From: an uncultured Eubacteriales bacterium
GTDB lineage: Bacteria > Bacillota > Clostridia > Lachnospirales > Lachnospiraceae
DNA length: 64,000 nucleotides
Reading direction: 5' to 3'
Assembly: GCA_900315425.1 (NCBI GenBank)
Contig: OMZA01000001.1
Location: 124,001-188,000, forward strand
In this document: piece by piece, positions 55,042 through 64,000 of the stretch
Numbering within the stretch: position 1 is the first letter of the stretch
Layout of the letters: each line of letters starts with the position of its first letter
Position numbers and translations under genes: made by a program
The notes under the pieces: model-generated
What the model saw: only the letters and a program-made list of their open reading frames with translations
Database searches by the model: none
What the model was told of the DNA's origin: nothing

Positions 55042-55285
55042 AAAAATACCTTCTTATTAAATTTGTTTAATTGGAATAATGTTTATTTTGATTAGCCGGA
55101 ATGAAAAGGAACTAGACAAAATAATAATGAGATTAGATATAAACGAAATAAAAAATGATAAATAACAATTCGAAAAGAAAATCCTATATTTTTTGCTACC
55201 TTAAATGGCGAATCATATATAGGGATAATAACGTATTTAGGTAAATAAATCAACAGTTTCCATGTTTTTGATTTATACAATGTGC

Positions 55286-55291
55286 TATAAT
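55286..55291 (+). promoter_or_regulatory. -10 box of the signal peptidase gene
   Basis: A perfect TATAAT lies 38 bases before the chosen start, which rules out an in-frame ATG at 55290 as start. No strong -35 is visible, suggesting that an activator is needed, such as one of the flanking AraC proteins. The 55042-55285 part of the divergent gap shows nothing else I can name. Confidence 0.5.
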
Positions 55292-55328
55292 GAGAAAGTA
55301 TGTTTATTATGCAGAAAGTGAATTAGAT

Positions 55329-55841
55329 ATGAAAAAAAAGAAACACCATAGAATAGAAAACAGTATATATTTGATTTTGTTTTTGGCTGCAATACTTATT
55401 TTGGCTATTGCATATTTTTTTCCTTTTGTCAGAGTCTCCGGAAATGGGATGAGTCCCTCTCTAGAAGAAGGAGATATACTCATACTTAATAGAGTAAAGG
55501 ATGGAAATTATGGAGATATATGTGCATTTAAATGGAATGATAAGATTCTCCTTAGAAGAATCATTGCGAAGCCGGGAGATATAGTAAGTATTGACTTTAA
55601 TGGACGTGTAAGCGTAAATGGAGTAATGATTGAAGAAAACTATGTAAGTCAATACGATATTGGAAAGTGTAATATATCATTTCCATATGATGTTCCAAGT
55701 AATACCTATTTTGTGTTAGGAGATAACAGGTTGTCAGTGCTAGATAGCAGAAATACAAAGATAGGCTGTGTAAATAAAAATGATTTAATAGGTATTGTAA
55801 CCTTTAGAATCTGGCCACTGAAAAAAATTACATATTATTAG
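55329..55841 (+). CDS. lepB: Type I signal peptidase
   Basis: A 170-residue Gram-positive type I signal peptidase: a basic N-terminus (MKKKKHHR), one membrane helix (about 10-32), catalytic Ser in GNGMSPSLEEGD, catalytic Lys in LLRRIIAKPGD, and the C-terminal GDNRLSVLDSR box. It removes Sec signal peptides outside the membrane. It sits between two AraC genes beside a pilus operon, so it may be dedicated to processing pilins, as pilus-linked signal peptidases are in other Firmicutes. Its end overlaps the convergent AraC gene by 14 bases. Confidence 0.93.
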   Translation: MKKKKHHRIENSIYLILFLAAILILAIAYFFPFVRVSGNGMSPSLEEGDILILNRVKDGNYGDICAFKWNDKILLRRIIAKPGDIVSIDFNGRVSVNGVMIEENYVSQYDIGKCNISFPYDVPSNTYFVLGDNRLSVLDSRNTKIGCVNKNDLIGIVTFRIWPLKKITYY

Positions 55842-56799
55842 TTTTTCTGTATTCCAATGGTCTCATAGAAGTTTCCTTTTTAAACATCTCGCAGAAGCTA
55901 CCGGTGTTTTTGTAGCCTATGCTTGTGGAAATATCTTTTATGGAAAGATTTGTTTCAACAAGAAGTTGTTTTGCTGTAACAAGTCTTTTTCTTTTTATAT
56001 AATCCTGCATGCTTACTCCAAAGGTATTTTTAAAGACATATTTTAGTTTAGCTCTGCTCATGTATGCAATCTGGGCTAATAATTCTATATTTAAGTCTGA
56101 TTCTAAATGTTTATCAATATAGTTAGACACCTGGAATGCCGCTGTCTGATCAGAATCAATGTTGTTTGAAAAGTAAGCATTTGAATTATTGGAGGTATTT
56201 TCTTCAATAATAATAGATAACGCTTCGAAAATTTTACTTCCCCAGAAGAAATTTTCTGCCAAAGGGTTTTGTATTCGGACGTTTTTTATGTGATTAAACA
56301 CGTTAACAAGCTTTGAATTGCTATAACAACCTTTGATTAAGTTAGATAAATCAGGTAGGTCGTTGTTTGTTGCTTTATCCTGATAAGATGAAATTCTTGT
56401 AAATAAATTCTTTGAAAGAATAATTATAACAAAGTCTAAGGGTTCTAGAGTTTTAAATAATATTTTTTGAGTATTTGTACTATATAAATTGGCATATACT
56501 TTTCCAGAGGACAGTGGCTGTAGGGATGGTATTAATTCTCCGGATATGGATTGAAAATAACCTAGAATAAAATTGTCGGAAGTACCCATATCGAATAAAA
56601 AGTCTTCTTTTAAATCTATATCATCTCCGGAGATAATAAATATTGTATCATCAGCTATGATTCGTATACGACCATGACATTTGTAATTGTTAGCAATATA
56701 AATATACCCAGAGGATTTTAAATCATCTAGTCTATTGAATTGTAATCTGTTTAAAATCTCATCTAAGCTTTTTTGAATAGTATCTTTAAATTCAGACAT
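55828..56799 (-). CDS. AraC-family transcription regulator 2
   Basis: A 323-residue regulator with two C-terminal helix-turn-helix motifs (LNIELLAQIAYMSRAKLKYV and SIKDISTSIGYKNTGSFCEM) after a sensor domain of about 220 residues. Its paralog lies at 54025. The start at 56799 has AAGGAG upstream; an in-frame frame up to 56859 lacks one. It is divergent from the pilus operon with 235 bases between, the usual place of a dedicated activator. Confidence 0.9.
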   Translation of the reverse strand: MSEFKDTIQKSLDEILNRLQFNRLDDLKSSGYIYIANNYKCHGRIRIIADDTIFIISGDDIDLKEDFLFDMGTSDNFILGYFQSISGELIPSLQPLSSGKVYANLYSTNTQKILFKTLEPLDFVIIILSKNLFTRISSYQDKATNNDLPDLSNLIKGCYSNSKLVNVFNHIKNVRIQNPLAENFFWGSKIFEALSIIIEENTSNNSNAYFSNNIDSDQTAAFQVSNYIDKHLESDLNIELLAQIAYMSRAKLKYVFKNTFGVSMQDYIKRKRLVTAKQLLVETNLSIKDISTSIGYKNTGSFCEMFKKETSMRPLEYRKTNNM

Positions 56800-56893
56800 T
56801 GGTACTCCTTTGTAAAAATTCGGAATTTGGCTAAAATGATTAATGTAATAGCTAAACATAGAATATTTAAGCGACTAATTAACTAAGTTATGT

Positions 56894-56922
56894 TATAATT
56901 GCTGAAATTAATTTCGGCAATT
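56894..56922 (+). promoter_or_regulatory. Pilus operon promoter -10 with overlapping palindrome
   Basis: TATAAT at 56894-56899 overlaps an 11-base inverted repeat AATTGCTGAAA / TTTCGGCAATT (56897-56907 and 56912-56922, one G-U) with a TTAA centre, at about the transcription start. No T run follows, so it looks like an operator or 5' RNA hairpin, not a terminator. No good -35 is present. The remaining 56923-57020 is an AT-rich untranslated leader. Confidence 0.5.
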
Positions 56923-57034
56923 AGATAAATTGTCATTAATTTGATGTTAATTCATTTTTAAATTAAATTCAAGTTATTAATACAGGGGAACAGTTAAGCT
57001 TATTTATATAGACAGAAAGCAGTGGGTTATTATA

Positions 57035-60000
57035 ATGAAAAGATATTTTAAATCAAAAAAACTAATCGCGATAATTTGTCTTATCACACTTGTGATTGGA
57101 ATGTTTGCTGAAAATGTAGCGTTCTTACATTATACAAAGGCAGACACAGGGACATATTTCTATTTTGATGCATCTAATCTTTCTGATGCAGCAAATATCA
57201 CGTCAATAATATTCCGACCATATGGTTGGACTGAACCAGTCTATATGACGGCAGTTCCAGGTTATAATTATTTATATAAAAGTCCAGATGTTTCTTCTGG
57301 ATATCAGATTAATAATGATGGACAGAAAGCTATGTGCTTTGGAATCTCATTTTCAAGTGGGACTAGGAAGTATTGTGCTGCTGATAGTTCGTATCTTACA
57401 ACAGGAGGTACCCTGGCAGCGTTAGCGGATATGGTTTTTAGTACCTCAGCCACATCATCTGATTATTACGAAGGTAGTACCCTTAGCCATGTAACATATC
57501 AGGATTATTTAAATAGCTTGTCACACGCTGGTGATACTATTAATTTTGTGGATATGACAAAGGCTCTTTCAGGAACAGTTAATGCAGTGTTTTATTCAAA
57601 AGATGGAAGTGCTTATAGCACAAGCGTAGCAGGTACTCTTTCATCTCATGAGACTTCATTTACGGTACCTGCAGATGCGACTTCAAGTGATCCGTATATG
57701 GTAGTAGAATTTACTGACTCAAGTAATAATTCTTTAGGAAGATATTCTATTGGTGGAAATGTTCCAGATGCTACAGCAGTTGTGTCTGGATATGATGAAA
57801 GCTCAACTAATACTTATTACTATGGATGTACACAGAATTCTGATTCAACAGTTAAATCAATCTGGGGAAGTGCTCCTACAACAAGCAGCATAAGCCCAAG
57901 TAAACTATATCTTGACTCATTAACCTTTATAGTTGATGGCTCATTGACACCAACAATTACAATAGGAGATGGAAGTGCGCAGACTATATCAGCAGATGCA
58001 TCGGATTCCACAACATATTCCGTGGATGTTTCATCATCTTCTATTTATACAGATACAATTATTTCAGTTGCATATAATGGAACCACATATAATTTTATGT
58101 GGACCGACAGTTCATATAATTTATTAAAGGTAAATTCAGATGTTGTATCGGTTTCAGGAGAATATTCTGCAGCAGGTAGAATATTCTTTGATGCTGCATT
58201 ATCAAAACTTTCTTATGATGGTTCTACCAATGATGCATTTGCAACAACATCTGGAGTAGAGAATATAATGCCTGTAGACAATGGTAATATATATGCGGTT
58301 TTATATACGGAATTTCCTGTAAATAGTAATAAATTATATGTAGATGCATCTAATCTTTCGGATAAAAATAATATAGACCACATAGAATTAAAACCTGATG
58401 GTTATAGAGATGCGATAAAGTTATACTCTATGGAAAATGATTTTTATGAAGGTCCAGATATTTCATCTTATAATTCATCTCCTTCATCCGGATGTATATA
58501 TGTATATTATAAAAATGGATCTTCCGATACATCGGCACAGTATACAGAAAAAGATCTTAAGACTGCATTAATGGGACACATTATAAGTTTTATAAGCACA
58601 ACTGCATCAGGCTCAGGTATATCTGTTGCTGATGCAGGTAGTTATTCTTCTACTACATTGCAACTTACAAAACAAAGTGCATATACAAAGACAATTTCTG
58701 GATATTCCCATACCTGGGAAGATGTATATAGTGTTGATTTGCCAACAGATACAACGTATAAATATCTGTATTTTTATAGTTCAACAAGTCAGTCATCGAT
58801 TCCTAGTAACTCAGCAAGGACTACGATAACAGCTATGCCAACAACGGCAAACCAGTGTTATTATGCAGATACCAGTGATAAATATCTTTATGACAATACA
58901 TATAGAGAAGGTTATTGGGATACAGTGTATTCAATAAGAGATAGTGAAGCTGGTAAAGGAAGTGATGTTGTTGATATAACAGCATCGGATTTTGATAGTA
59001 CATCTAGCAGTGATAAGTATTCTACAGCATATAAAAATGGTAATATCTTATATATTAATTCAACCTTTTATGACTATTATTCGGATTATGAGTTAAATGG
59101 TTTTAATAGGGATGATTACGGTTCTCATATTCAAGGTCAAAGAAACTGGGTTCCGTTTAGACAGTTTGATCAGGTACTTAGTGATTATTACAAAAGTAAT
59201 AATACGGATATTCCAATATATACAGGTCATTTCCAACCAAGTATTAGTGGATGGGGAGGATGGTTTGCAGATATTGCAAGTACTTTGAATTTATATGGAT
59301 TTAGTAATTATGCAGAGTTTATGTCAACTAATAACTCTGTGTTAGATATTAACAATAATCCAGGTAAGTATTCGTATACCAGCCAAGGTCTTGTAGGTAA
59401 TACTTTATCAAATAATCAGGTTATGACAAGAGAAGACTCGGTACCATTTTATAATTATAAAGTAACAGCAGATGATACAAGTGCCAGCGCAAGTCTCCCT
59501 TATTTTGATGCAGACTTCTTAAATGGTAATAACTCTAAGAATACTAAAGTTGGAGATGTATATGAAAATGTAGCATTTCCATTTACCAAATACTATATGA
59601 ATTCTTCAAGAGAAGTTAATAAGACAAATACAGACACTACTGGTATATATTACTGGACTTTTAACAGTGCGGATACAACTTTAGCTATAAGAGAGAATTC
59701 CAATAGTTCTAACTCGCCATACGATTACTACTTAAAAACTATGAGTAACTCGGATTGGTCAAAAAATGTGAATTCAGCAAGTCAGACAACAGATGTAAGT
59801 ACAACTTATGGCTTCTTCCCATTTAACGAGACGGCATCAGGGGCAACTGCTTCAACTTATAACTATGGTTATGGTACCAAAATGGAGTTTGAATTCTCAT
59901 TAACTCCAGATGGAAAAGTTTTAGGTACAGATGGTAATTATTATCCTATAGAATTCAGATTCTCAGGAGATGATGATGTATGGGTATACATTGATGATAA

Positions 60001-62059
60001 ATTAGTTCTTGACGTTGGTGGTAGCCATGGACAGGTATCTGGTGTATTGGATTTTTCAAATGATACCGTAGAGGTAACTAATGTTAAAAACGGTGAAGGT
60101 AGAACTGGTATAGATGGAGTTGCTACAGATAGTTTCAGTGTATCAGGCTCTAAGGCTGGAAAGCATAAGATTACTATCTTTTATATGGAACGTGGTATGT
60201 GGGAATCAAACATGACATTCATGTTTAACTTCACAGATAGCAATGACCTTCAGGTTTCAAAGAGTGTAGATACAACAACTAACAATTTATCTGCAGAGTT
60301 TAAGGATTTATTCTTAGGGTCGAATCTTTATAAATTTAATATAAAGAATCTGGCAACACACTATGGATCATATAACGGCGTAGCTTCTGGAGTCGGTTTC
60401 GTGGTAAATCAGTATGAAATCAGAGACTATGGATCGGCAACTTCCGGAAATTTGGAAAATGCTACAGGAGCAGTATATACATTTTCAGATGACTCTTCAG
60501 GAACAAGCTATTCAGTAGATAGTGATGGAGAGTTTGTAATGGGTGGTGATGATACTGTAGTATTTAAAAACCAGTTCAGAAGAGGAAGTTATATCTCGTT
60601 GACGGAGGTATTAAGTGCTTCAGATAATTCGTTGTTTGATACTCAATATACTATTTCGGAATTGAATTCTGATACAAATACGTACGTAGATATTACAGAT
60701 AATCTGTATGGAGTCAGTGGAAGTTCTTCTACGACTCCTACGAAAGTGTATAGCAGATATGGATCTGGAAGTTTATCAGCAACAGGAAGTTCAACATCTC
60801 TTACCGGACTTGCAGGACCTTCAGTAGAGGATTATAGAGTAGAAGTCTATGATCCATCACATGCAAATACTGGTTATACATCATCTACAGATACATCAGA
60901 AGATTCCTTTGTATTTAGGTCTTACTTACATCCTGATGAAGATTATTTATCTTTAGATCTTAAAATTAATCAGGTAAATATTGTTAAAACAGGTGGTATA
61001 AGCATAACAAAGAGTCAGGCTTCAACTAGTGATACAGCTTTAGATTCAAGTACGGATTATACATTTTATGTGGTATATAGCAATGTAGGCGGAAGAGCTC
61101 TTGAAAACACCAATATTGTAAGAAAAGTAACATTGAAAAACGGTGAAACTTGGACTAGTGACGGTATTCCGGTTGGAACAGAGTACACTATATACGAGGC
61201 AATGCCAACAGATGGTTCAGAGATTTATAGTATAAATGGAAGTACATCATATTCCACATTATCAACGTCTACAACTATTGGACAAGAATGGGGAACAACC
61301 ACAGATATAACATTGGCATCAGGTACGCCATATGTAACAGGAACAGTTGTAGAAGCGGATAGTACTAATTATTCAGCATATAACTTCGCTAATACAATTA
61401 ATCAAACAGTTGATTTAGCATTAAAAAAGGATTGGGCAGATATTGCAAGTGTAGCCTCATTACCATCAGCACATTTTAAACTTAGAAGAAAGATAAGTGG
61501 AGCGGATGATAGTACATATGTGTATGTTCCGGTTACTTATGATACATCAACATCTTCTTATAAGTATGACTCAAGTGTTACATCGCCAACAGAAGATAAT
61601 TATGTGATGGAACTTACATCGTCTAATGTAACGTCTACAACAATTTCAAATACTGCAACCTGGAATATAAACATTACAGGTCTTGATAAATATACAGACG
61701 ATAGTCTGACGGCAAGTAAAGTTAGTTATGTATACGATATTGTAGAAGTGGTTTCAAATGGAACAACCTATACGGAAGTTTCAGATTTAGCTTCTATAAC
61801 ATTAGGTGGAGATACATATACGGTAACCTATGGTACTAGAACAATAACAGCAAGCAGTGTAGATACGACGAATACATCTACATATACCATGTCTGTTACT
61901 AATACATATCAATCTCCAAGTTATGTATTACCTGTAACTGGGGGAAGGGGATATGGAAAATATTTAATATTAGGATACATATTCATTCTAATTGCTTTAG
62001 CAGGATTGGTATATCGAAATAAAGATAGAACCCAAAATCCTGATAATATATATGGTTAA
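57035..62059 (+). CDS. Large LPxTG surface adhesin with fibro-slime domain (probable pilus tip)
   Basis: A 1674-residue secreted protein. It has a signal peptide with basic start (MKRYFKSKKLIAIICLI). The N-terminal half holds Ser/Thr-rich modules, two of which are related (DASNLSDAANI near 41 and DASNLSDKNNI near 436). A fibro-slime/PA14-like domain (about 950-1070) shows FRFSGDDDVWVYIDDKLVLD, GGSHGQ and a C-terminal ERGMWESNMTFMF. Several pilin/Cna-B-like domains follow. The end is the sorting signal LPVTG, a membrane helix and a charged tail, for sortase anchoring or incorporation at a pilus tip. Signal peptidase and AraC genes are adjacent. The ligand is unknown. Confidence 0.9.
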   Translation: MKRYFKSKKLIAIICLITLVIGMFAENVAFLHYTKADTGTYFYFDASNLSDAANITSIIFRPYGWTEPVYMTAVPGYNYLYKSPDVSSGYQINNDGQKAMCFGISFSSGTRKYCAADSSYLTTGGTLAALADMVFSTSATSSDYYEGSTLSHVTYQDYLNSLSHAGDTINFVDMTKALSGTVNAVFYSKDGSAYSTSVAGTLSSHETSFTVPADATSSDPYMVVEFTDSSNNSLGRYSIGGNVPDATAVVSGYDESSTNTYYYGCTQNSDSTVKSIWGSAPTTSSISPSKLYLDSLTFIVDGSLTPTITIGDGSAQTISADASDSTTYSVDVSSSSIYTDTIISVAYNGTTYNFMWTDSSYNLLKVNSDVVSVSGEYSAAGRIFFDAALSKLSYDGSTNDAFATTSGVENIMPVDNGNIYAVLYTEFPVNSNKLYVDASNLSDKNNIDHIELKPDGYRDAIKLYSMENDFYEGPDISSYNSSPSSGCIYVYYKNGSSDTSAQYTEKDLKTALMGHIISFISTTASGSGISVADAGSYSSTTLQLTKQSAYTKTISGYSHTWEDVYSVDLPTDTTYKYLYFYSSTSQSSIPSNSARTTITAMPTTANQCYYADTSDKYLYDNTYREGYWDTVYSIRDSEAGKGSDVVDITASDFDSTSSSDKYSTAYKNGNILYINSTFYDYYSDYELNGFNRDDYGSHIQGQRNWVPFRQFDQVLSDYYKSNNTDIPIYTGHFQPSISGWGGWFADIASTLNLYGFSNYAEFMSTNNSVLDINNNPGKYSYTSQGLVGNTLSNNQVMTREDSVPFYNYKVTADDTSASASLPYFDADFLNGNNSKNTKVGDVYENVAFPFTKYYMNSSREVNKTNTDTTGIYYWTFNSADTTLAIRENSNSSNSPYDYYLKTMSNSDWSKNVNSASQTTDVSTTYGFFPFNETASGATASTYNYGYGTKMEFEFSLTPDGKVLGTDGNYYPIEFRFSGDDDVWVYIDDKLVLDVGGSHGQVSGVLDFSNDTVEVTNVKNGEGRTGIDGVATDSFSVSGSKAGKHKITIFYMERGMWESNMTFMFNFTDSNDLQVSKSVDTTTNNLSAEFKDLFLGSNLYKFNIKNLATHYGSYNGVASGVGFVVNQYEIRDYGSATSGNLENATGAVYTFSDDSSGTSYSVDSDGEFVMGGDDTVVFKNQFRRGSYISLTEVLSASDNSLFDTQYTISELNSDTNTYVDITDNLYGVSGSSSTTPTKVYSRYGSGSLSATGSSTSLTGLAGPSVEDYRVEVYDPSHANTGYTSSTDTSEDSFVFRSYLHPDEDYLSLDLKINQVNIVKTGGISITKSQASTSDTALDSSTDYTFYVVYSNVGGRALENTNIVRKVTLKNGETWTSDGIPVGTEYTIYEAMPTDGSEIYSINGSTSYSTLSTSTTIGQEWGTTTDITLASGTPYVTGTVVEADSTNYSAYNFANTINQTVDLALKKDWADIASVASLPSAHFKLRRKISGADDSTYVYVPVTYDTSTSSYKYDSSVTSPTEDNYVMELTSSNVTSTTISNTATWNINITGLDKYTDDSLTASKVSYVYDIVEVVSNGTTYTEVSDLASITLGGDTYTVTYGTRTITASSVDTTNTSTYTMSVTNTYQSPSYVLPVTGGRGYGKYLILGYIFILIALAGLVYRNKDRTQNPDNIYG

Positions 62060-62127
62060 TATTAATTAAGGGTGTTTTGATGGCAAAAAAAAACTAATAT
62101 AAATCAAACACAGAAAGGACAAGTAAT

Positions 62128-63735
62128 ATGAAGAGAATGAAAAAATTAATGGCCATTATCACAGCGGTAGTTATGACAATGGCAATGTCAGCAGTTGCAT
62201 TTGCAGATGCAACATTAAGTAGAGAAACCGGTGATACACATACTTATGAAGTGTATCAGATTTTTACAGCAACATCATACGATTCCACATCAGGTCAGTT
62301 TTCAGGAATTAAGTATGGTGCAAATAGTACCGGAACTTTAGGCAGTGATGTTTCCACAACAGTATTAAATGCGTTATCAGCAGTTAATTCATCATCAGAT
62401 GCAGAAAAGATTGCTGTAATTGATAACTATTGGAATCAGACAAAGGCAGCATTTGCAACGATTAATAATACTACAGCAACAGCTTCGTTACCAACTGGAT
62501 ATTATCTTATTAAAGATACAACTACATCAACAGATGGAGATTCTATTAACTTCCATGTAGTTACTGTTTCAGATGGTTCAACTGCTTTGACAATTACAGA
62601 TAAGAGAGATGTTCCAACTGTTCAAAAGTATATTAAAGAAGATTCTACAAATACATATGGAAAAGCAGCTGATTATTCAAAGGGTGAGGAAACAATTGGA
62701 TTCAGACTTGTTGGTACACTTCCTGCAGCTGCAGACTACGCAAGATATACCAGATATAATTACACATTTACAGATACTTTAACAAAAATGACATATGTTG
62801 CAAATTCAATAACAGCAAAAGTATATTCAGGATACACAAATGCTAATTCACTTGGAACATTATATGGAACACTTGATTTAACAGATTCTAATGTATCATT
62901 AACTGCCAACGGTTCATCTATAGTATTAAGTTTTAATGATACAAAGACAGCAGTTTACACAGATAACACAATTGCAGCAGGTATCCCTGCAGGTTATGTA
63001 ATCGTGGTTGAATATAATGCAAAATTCACAAATGATGCTGTAACAGGAGCAAATGGAAACCCTAACTCTGTTAAGGTAACATATTCAAATAATCCTAACC
63101 TTGATTCAACAGGTACTCCTATTAATACAACTGAGGATACGCCAATAGATTATGCATATGCATTTACATATGAATTCGATGGATTAAAGGTTGATAGTAC
63201 AACTAATCAGGCACTTACAAGTGCAGGTTTTAAGATTAGAGACGAATCTGGTAATAAATATGCAATAATAAATTCAAGTAATGTGGTAACCGGATGGACA
63301 ACAAATGAAGCATCAGGTACAGAAATTCTTACAACAAATGCAGGTAAAATTATTGTTAATGGACTTGACGCAGGAACATATACATTAAGAGAGACCAAGG
63401 TTCCTACAGGATACTCAGCTATTGCAGATGTTCCATTCACAGTTACTGCAACAATCAGTGCAGTTGCTACACCTACAGCAGGATCTAAAGAATATGAAGT
63501 AACAGCTATTGGAATTGCATCAACAAGTGCAGATATGAAAGTTAATTATCAGGGTGCAACAGCTACATCTGCCAATGCAACCAATGGTAAAGTCTATGCT
63601 AATATTTTAAATACACCTACATCAACACTTCCAACAACTGGTGGAATTGGTACAAGAATGTTCTACATCATTGGTGGTGCTTTAATGGTATTCGCAGCAG
63701 CAGTTCTTGTACTTAAGAGAAAAATGGCAAAATAA
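62128..63735 (+). CDS. Major pilin, isopeptide-forming, LPTTG
   Basis: A 535-residue pilin: signal peptide (MKRMKKLMAIITAVVMTMAM, cleavage likely after AFA), fimbrial N-terminal domain (HTYEVYQIFTATSY), the candidate pilin-motif Lys in VPTVQKYIKED, middle domains with isopeptide-type strands (FTDTLTKMTYVANSI), a C-terminal SpaA-like domain with E box LRETKVPTGYSA, and the sorting signal LPTTGG plus helix and KRKMAK. A sortase would join Lys and Thr to form the fibre. GAAAGGA precedes the ATG. Confidence 0.93.
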   Translation: MKRMKKLMAIITAVVMTMAMSAVAFADATLSRETGDTHTYEVYQIFTATSYDSTSGQFSGIKYGANSTGTLGSDVSTTVLNALSAVNSSSDAEKIAVIDNYWNQTKAAFATINNTTATASLPTGYYLIKDTTTSTDGDSINFHVVTVSDGSTALTITDKRDVPTVQKYIKEDSTNTYGKAADYSKGEETIGFRLVGTLPAAADYARYTRYNYTFTDTLTKMTYVANSITAKVYSGYTNANSLGTLYGTLDLTDSNVSLTANGSSIVLSFNDTKTAVYTDNTIAAGIPAGYVIVVEYNAKFTNDAVTGANGNPNSVKVTYSNNPNLDSTGTPINTTEDTPIDYAYAFTYEFDGLKVDSTTNQALTSAGFKIRDESGNKYAIINSSNVVTGWTTNEASGTEILTTNAGKIIVNGLDAGTYTLRETKVPTGYSAIADVPFTVTATISAVATPTAGSKEYEVTAIGIASTSADMKVNYQGATATSANATNGKVYANILNTPTSTLPTTGGIGTRMFYIIGGALMVFAAAVLVLKRKMAK

Positions 63736-63779
63736 TAAGTGAATCTCTATAAACCGAGACACAGAGAAGAGTGATTATA

Positions 63780-64000
63780 TTGAAAAATAGAACAGCTACA
63801 ATAATAAAAATAGTAGCCTTAGTGCTTCTAATATGCTGTGTGTTTTCTACAAATGTAACCATGGTACATGCATTGACATATCAGGATGTTGATATTGATG
63901 AAACAGGAAGCATCAGCATTACAATTAAATATGATGATAATCCTGTTGCAGGTGGAAGTGTTACTCTGTATCAGGTTGCAAGTATGCAACTTGATGAAAA
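63780..64000 (+). CDS. Minor pilin-like secreted protein, 3' end outside window
   Basis: An open frame starting at TTG 63780 (or GTG 63771) with AGAAGAG upstream runs off the window end. The first 40 residues are a signal peptide (LKNRTATIIKIVALVLLICC) and the mature start contains TGSISITIKYDDNPVAG and SVTLYQVASM, the first strands of a SpaA-type pilin domain. It is probably the basal or second minor pilin of the operon. Only 73 residues are visible. Confidence 0.78.
   Translation, partial: MKNRTATIIKIVALVLLICCVFSTNVTMVHALTYQDVDIDETGSISITIKYDDNPVAGGSVTLYQVASMQLDE

Noticed and set aside
55290-55841. Signal peptidase start at 55290
   Set aside because: A TATAAT box overlaps that ATG, so the mRNA begins after it; 55329 gives the expected N-terminus.

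Overview
The window suggests a low-GC, Gram-positive gut Clostridia, most likely a member of the Lachnospiraceae. The grounds are AT-rich coding with strong AGGAGG-type ribosome sites, tRNA genes without an encoded CCA, the uvrC-hprK-ROK kinase-murB-rapZ-whiA-HPr-like gene order, an LCP/rhamnose wall-polysaccharide locus, and LPxTG pilins with a fibro-slime adhesin. The species is not identifiable from sequence reading alone.

Layout. (1) 1-20546: a plus-strand cell-surface polysaccharide locus. It holds a YfhO-like protein cut by the window edge, a polyprenyl-phosphate-type GT2, a flippase, GT4 and GT2 transferases, and dTDP-rhamnose genes rmlB, rmlA and rmlC. It also holds a pyruvyltransferase-like protein, a Wzm/Wzt ABC exporter, two large paralogous tandem-GT2 proteins, a WbaP/EpsE-like initiating sugar transferase and an LCP ligase. 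A strong terminator closes it. Together these genes could build, export and attach a rhamnose-containing wall glycan; rmlD is not in the window. (2) 20728-28806: HtrA-like protease, a divergent ClpX with RNase HI, CTP synthase (minus strand), a small membrane protein and FtsH. (3) 28833-35652: uvrC, hprK, ROK glucokinase, murB, rapZ, whiA and a Crh-like HPr that has Glu15 in place of the active His but keeps Ser46. (4) 35660-37055: infC-rpmI-rplT with an attenuator leader and an AUU start for IF3. (5) 37145-40922: nitroreductase, a small soluble MCP-like protein, tRNA-Asn, tRNA-Leu(CAG) on the minus strand, a full MCP and tRNA-Leu(AAG).

(6) About 40960-48160: an accessory island with phage-like or integrative-element character. 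It has a CI-like repressor, an excisionase-like MerR-type protein, several small unrecognised proteins, a palindrome-rich gap, and an XRE regulator directly before an MmeI-like single-chain restriction-modification enzyme and a small membrane protein. No integrase is visible. (7) 48239-53963: NatA/NatB-like ABC exporter with two permeases, and a convergent MMPL/RND-type exporter. (8) 54025-64000: two paralogous AraC regulators flanking a type I signal peptidase, followed by a sortase-dependent pilus operon with a 1674-aa fibro-slime adhesin (LPVTG), a major pilin (LPTTG) and the start of a third secreted pilin-like gene cut by the window end. The sortase is probably downstream.

The best candidates for something new are the island's uncharacterised gene set with its regulator/RM/membrane-protein trio, the Crh-like HPr beside HprK in a Clostridial operon with a non-canonical RapZ P-loop, the divergent ClpX-RNase H pair, and the repeated N-terminal modules of the twin tandem glycosyltransferases.
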